NCBI GenBank assembly: GCA_019745195.1 | Contig: JAIETL010000082.1 | Coordinates: 1-34,433, forward strand | Length of the DNA: 34,433 nt | Source of the DNA: Beijerinckiaceae bacterium | GTDB lineage: Bacteria > Pseudomonadota > Alphaproteobacteria > Rhizobiales > Beijerinckiaceae | Direction: 5' to 3' | Part shown: positions 32,496-34,433 of the stretch, piece by piece | Position numbering within the stretch: the stretch's first letter is position 1 | Layout of the letters: each line of letters starts with the position of its first letter | Notes under the pieces: generated by a model | What the model saw: the letters and a program-made list of their open reading frames with translations, nothing else | Databases searched by the model: none | What the model was told of the DNA's origin: nothing | Made by a program: the position numbers and the translations under genes

Positions 32496-34433
32496 TCACT
32501 CGGCTGCGCGCTCGCGGCTCTTCTCCGCCTCGCGCTGGGCCTTGAGCTTCTCGGTCAGGTCCTCGCCGGTCTCCTGGTCGACGACCTTCATCGAGAGTCG
32601 GATCTTGCCGCGCTCGTCCTGGCCCAGGAACTTGACCTTGACCTTGTCGCCTTCCTTGACGACGTCCGAGACCTTCTGGACCCGGGCGGCGGCGAGTTCG
32701 GAGATGTGGACGAGGCCGTCCTTGGCGCCGAAGAAGTTCACGAAGGCTCCGAACTCCATGATCTTCACCACGGTGCCGTCATAGATCATGCCCGGCTCGG
32801 CTTCGGAGACGATCGACTTGATCCATTTGATCGCGGCTTCGATCGACTTGCCGTCGGCCGAGGCGATCTTGATGGTGCCGTCATCCTCGATGTTGACCTT
32901 CGCGCCGGTCTTCTCGACGATCTCGCGGATGACCTTGCCGCCGGAGCCGATGACTTCGCGGATCTTGTCGACCGGGATCTTCATCGTCTCGATGCGCGGG
33001 GCATATTCGCCGAGCTGGCCGCGCGAGGTCGAGAGCGCCTTGTTCATCTCGCCGAGGATGTAGTCGCGCCCGCCCTTGGCCTGGTCGAGGGCGACCTTCA
33101 TGATCTCCTCGGTGATGCCGGCGATCTTGATGTCCATCTGCAGCGAGGTGATGCCCTCGGCGGTGCCGGCGACCTTGAAGTCCATGTCGCCGAGATGGTC
33201 CTCGTCGCCGAGGATGTCGGAGAGCACCGCGAAGCGCTTGCCTTCCAGGATCAGGCCCATGGCGATGCCCGCGACCGGCGCCTTGAGCGGCACGCCGGCG
33301 TCCATCAGGGCGAGCGAGGTGCCGCAGACCGTGGCCATCGAGGAGGAGCCGTTCGACTCGGTGATCTCCGAGACGACGCGGATCGTGTAGGGGAACTCGG
33401 ACTTCGCCGGCAGCATCGGCCGGATGGCGCGCCAGGCGAGCTTGCCATGGCCGATCTCGCGGCGGCCGGGCGAGCCCATGCGGCCGGCTTCACCCACCGA
33501 ATAGGGGGGGAAGTTGTAGTGCAGCAGGAAGGTCTCCTTGTAGGTGCCCTCCAGCGAGTCGATATACTGCTCGTCGTCGCCCGTGCCCAGCGTGGTCACG
33601 ACCAGCGCCTGCGTCTCGCCGCGGGTGAACAGCGCCGAGCCATGGGTGCGCGGCAGGATGCCGGCTTCCGAGACGATCTTGCGGACGGTCTTCAGGTCGC
33701 GGCCGTCGATGCGGACGCCGTCGTCGAGGATGGTCCAGCGCACGACCTTGGCCTGCGCCTCCTTGAACTGGCCGCCGACCTGCTCCTTGGTGAAGGTCGT
33801 CTTGCCGTCCGGGGTCTCCGAGACCAGCGCCGCGACCTTGGCCTTGGCGGCGTCCAGCGCCTTGTAGCGCTCGGCCTTGGTGGTGATCTTGTAGGCGGCG
33901 CGGATATCGGCGTCGACCAGCTTGAGCACGGCGTCGAGCACGACCGAGTTGTCGGCCGGCACATAGTCGCGCGGCTCCTTGGCGGCCTTCTCGGCCAGAC
34001 GGATGATCGCGTCGATCACCGGCTGGAAGTGCTTGTGGCCGAACATCACCGCGCCGAGCATGACGTCCTCGGACAACTGCTTGGCCTCGGATTCGACCAT
34101 CAGCACGGCGTCCGGAGTGCCGGCGACGACGAGATCGAGCTGCGATTCCTTGATCTCGTCGACCAGCGGGTTGAGCTTGTAGGCGCCGTCGAAATAGCCG
34201 ACGCGGGCCGCGCCGACCGGGCCGGTGAACGGCACGCCAGACAGCGTCAGGGCGGCGGAGGCGGCGACCATCGCGACGATGTCGGGATCGTTCTCGAGGT
34301 CATGCTGCAGCACGGTGCAGACGACCTGCGTCTCGTTACGGTAACCCTCGACGAAAAGCGGGCGGATCGGCCGGTCGATCAGGCGCGAGACCAGCGTCTC
34401 CTTCTCGGTCGGGCGGCCTTCGCGCTTGAAATA
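32496..34433 (-). CDS. pnp: Polyribonucleotide nucleotidyltransferase (PNPase), 5' end outside window
   Basis: Phosphate-dependent 3'-5' exoribonuclease of the RNA degradosome; 645 residues are visible and roughly 70 N-terminal residues are missing. The visible part opens YFKREGRPTEKETLVSRL, within the first RNase PH domain. It continues with the linker helices and the second RNase PH core (GETQALVVTTLGTGDDEQYI, LHYNFPPYSVGE, VVSEITESNGSSSMATVCG, DILGDEDHLGDMDFKVAG). The KH domain (IPVDKIREVIGSGGKVIREI) and the S1 domain (DGTVVKIMEFGAFVNFFGAK to GKIRLSMK) follow. The tail is rich in Lys, Arg and Glu. A hairpin terminator and a parS-like site follow the stop. Confidence 0.97.
   Translation of the reverse strand, partial: YFKREGRPTEKETLVSRLIDRPIRPLFVEGYRNETQVVCTVLQHDLENDPDIVAMVAASAALTLSGVPFTGPVGAARVGYFDGAYKLNPLVDEIKESQLDLVVAGTPDAVLMVESEAKQLSEDVMLGAVMFGHKHFQPVIDAIIRLAEKAAKEPRDYVPADNSVVLDAVLKLVDADIRAAYKITTKAERYKALDAAKAKVAALVSETPDGKTTFTKEQVGGQFKEAQAKVVRWTILDDGVRIDGRDLKTVRKIVSEAGILPRTHGSALFTRGETQALVVTTLGTGDDEQYIDSLEGTYKETFLLHYNFPPYSVGEAGRMGSPGRREIGHGKLAWRAIRPMLPAKSEFPYTIRVVSEITESNGSSSMATVCGTSLALMDAGVPLKAPVAGIAMGLILEGKRFAVLSDILGDEDHLGDMDFKVAGTAEGITSLQMDIKIAGITEEIMKVALDQAKGGRDYILGEMNKALSTSRGQLGEYAPRIETMKIPVDKIREVIGSGGKVIREIVEKTGAKVNIEDDGTIKIASADGKSIEAAIKWIKSIVSEAEPGMIYDGTVVKIMEFGAFVNFFGAKDGLVHISELAAARVQKVSDVVKEGDKVKVKFLGQDERGKIRLSMKVVDQETGEDLTEKLKAQREAEKSRERAAE

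Overview
The window is GC-rich core chromosome of an alphaproteobacterium, most likely of the Hyphomicrobiales (Rhizobiales); a Bosea- or Methylobacterium-like member would fit, but that is an impression from gene order, codon bias and the style of intergenic palindromes, not a database result. Nearly every gene is a housekeeping gene of a recognisable family, often in four-base overlaps. I see no prophage, insertion sequence, CRISPR array, tRNA or rRNA.

The gene order is that of an alphaproteobacterial replication-origin neighbourhood. On the minus strand runs hemE-hemJ-rho-mnmE-mnmG-rsmG-parA-parB (about 12.8-21.5 kb). On the plus strand runs ppsR(DUF299)-maf-aroE-coaE-dnaQ (22.0-25.7 kb). 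The two groups diverge from a 472-bp gene-free interval between hemE and the DUF299 gene, the place where Caulobacter and Rickettsia have oriC. That interval holds an AT-rich tract, degenerate DnaA-box-like 9-mers, an exact CtrA-type box (TTAA-N7-TTAAC), six GANTC sites in 256 bp and a 15/16 match to the ParB-binding site parS. I call it the probable chromosomal origin. dnaA itself is not in the window.

Five parS-like sites (one perfect 16-mer inside rsmG, one in the putative oriC, three diverged) are scattered over about 31 kb. Together with parA and parB they make up the partition system. A second exact CtrA-type box sits just upstream of ftsK, close to a parS-like site.

Left part (1-12.8 kb): the 3' part of an ammonium transporter gene, ftsK, a LolA-like lipoprotein carrier gene, xthA, a response regulator with a cyclic-nucleotide-binding-domain protein, an L,D-transpeptidase (YkuD) gene, a YggS/PLPBP gene, then leuS-lptE-holA. 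Right part (25.8-34.4 kb): a TerC-family gene, secB, a timA-mltA-smr-xre run, a PfkB sugar/nucleoside kinase gene, a flavin-binding PNPOx-like gene and the 3' part of pnp.

Intergenic spaces carry several kinds of palindromic repeats: two ~160-bp copies of one paired-arm element, plus three other palindromes. One copy of the paired element has supplied the C-terminal codons of both convergent genes beside it. No obviously new multi-gene system is present. The most interesting content is the concentration and arrangement of cell-cycle and segregation sites.
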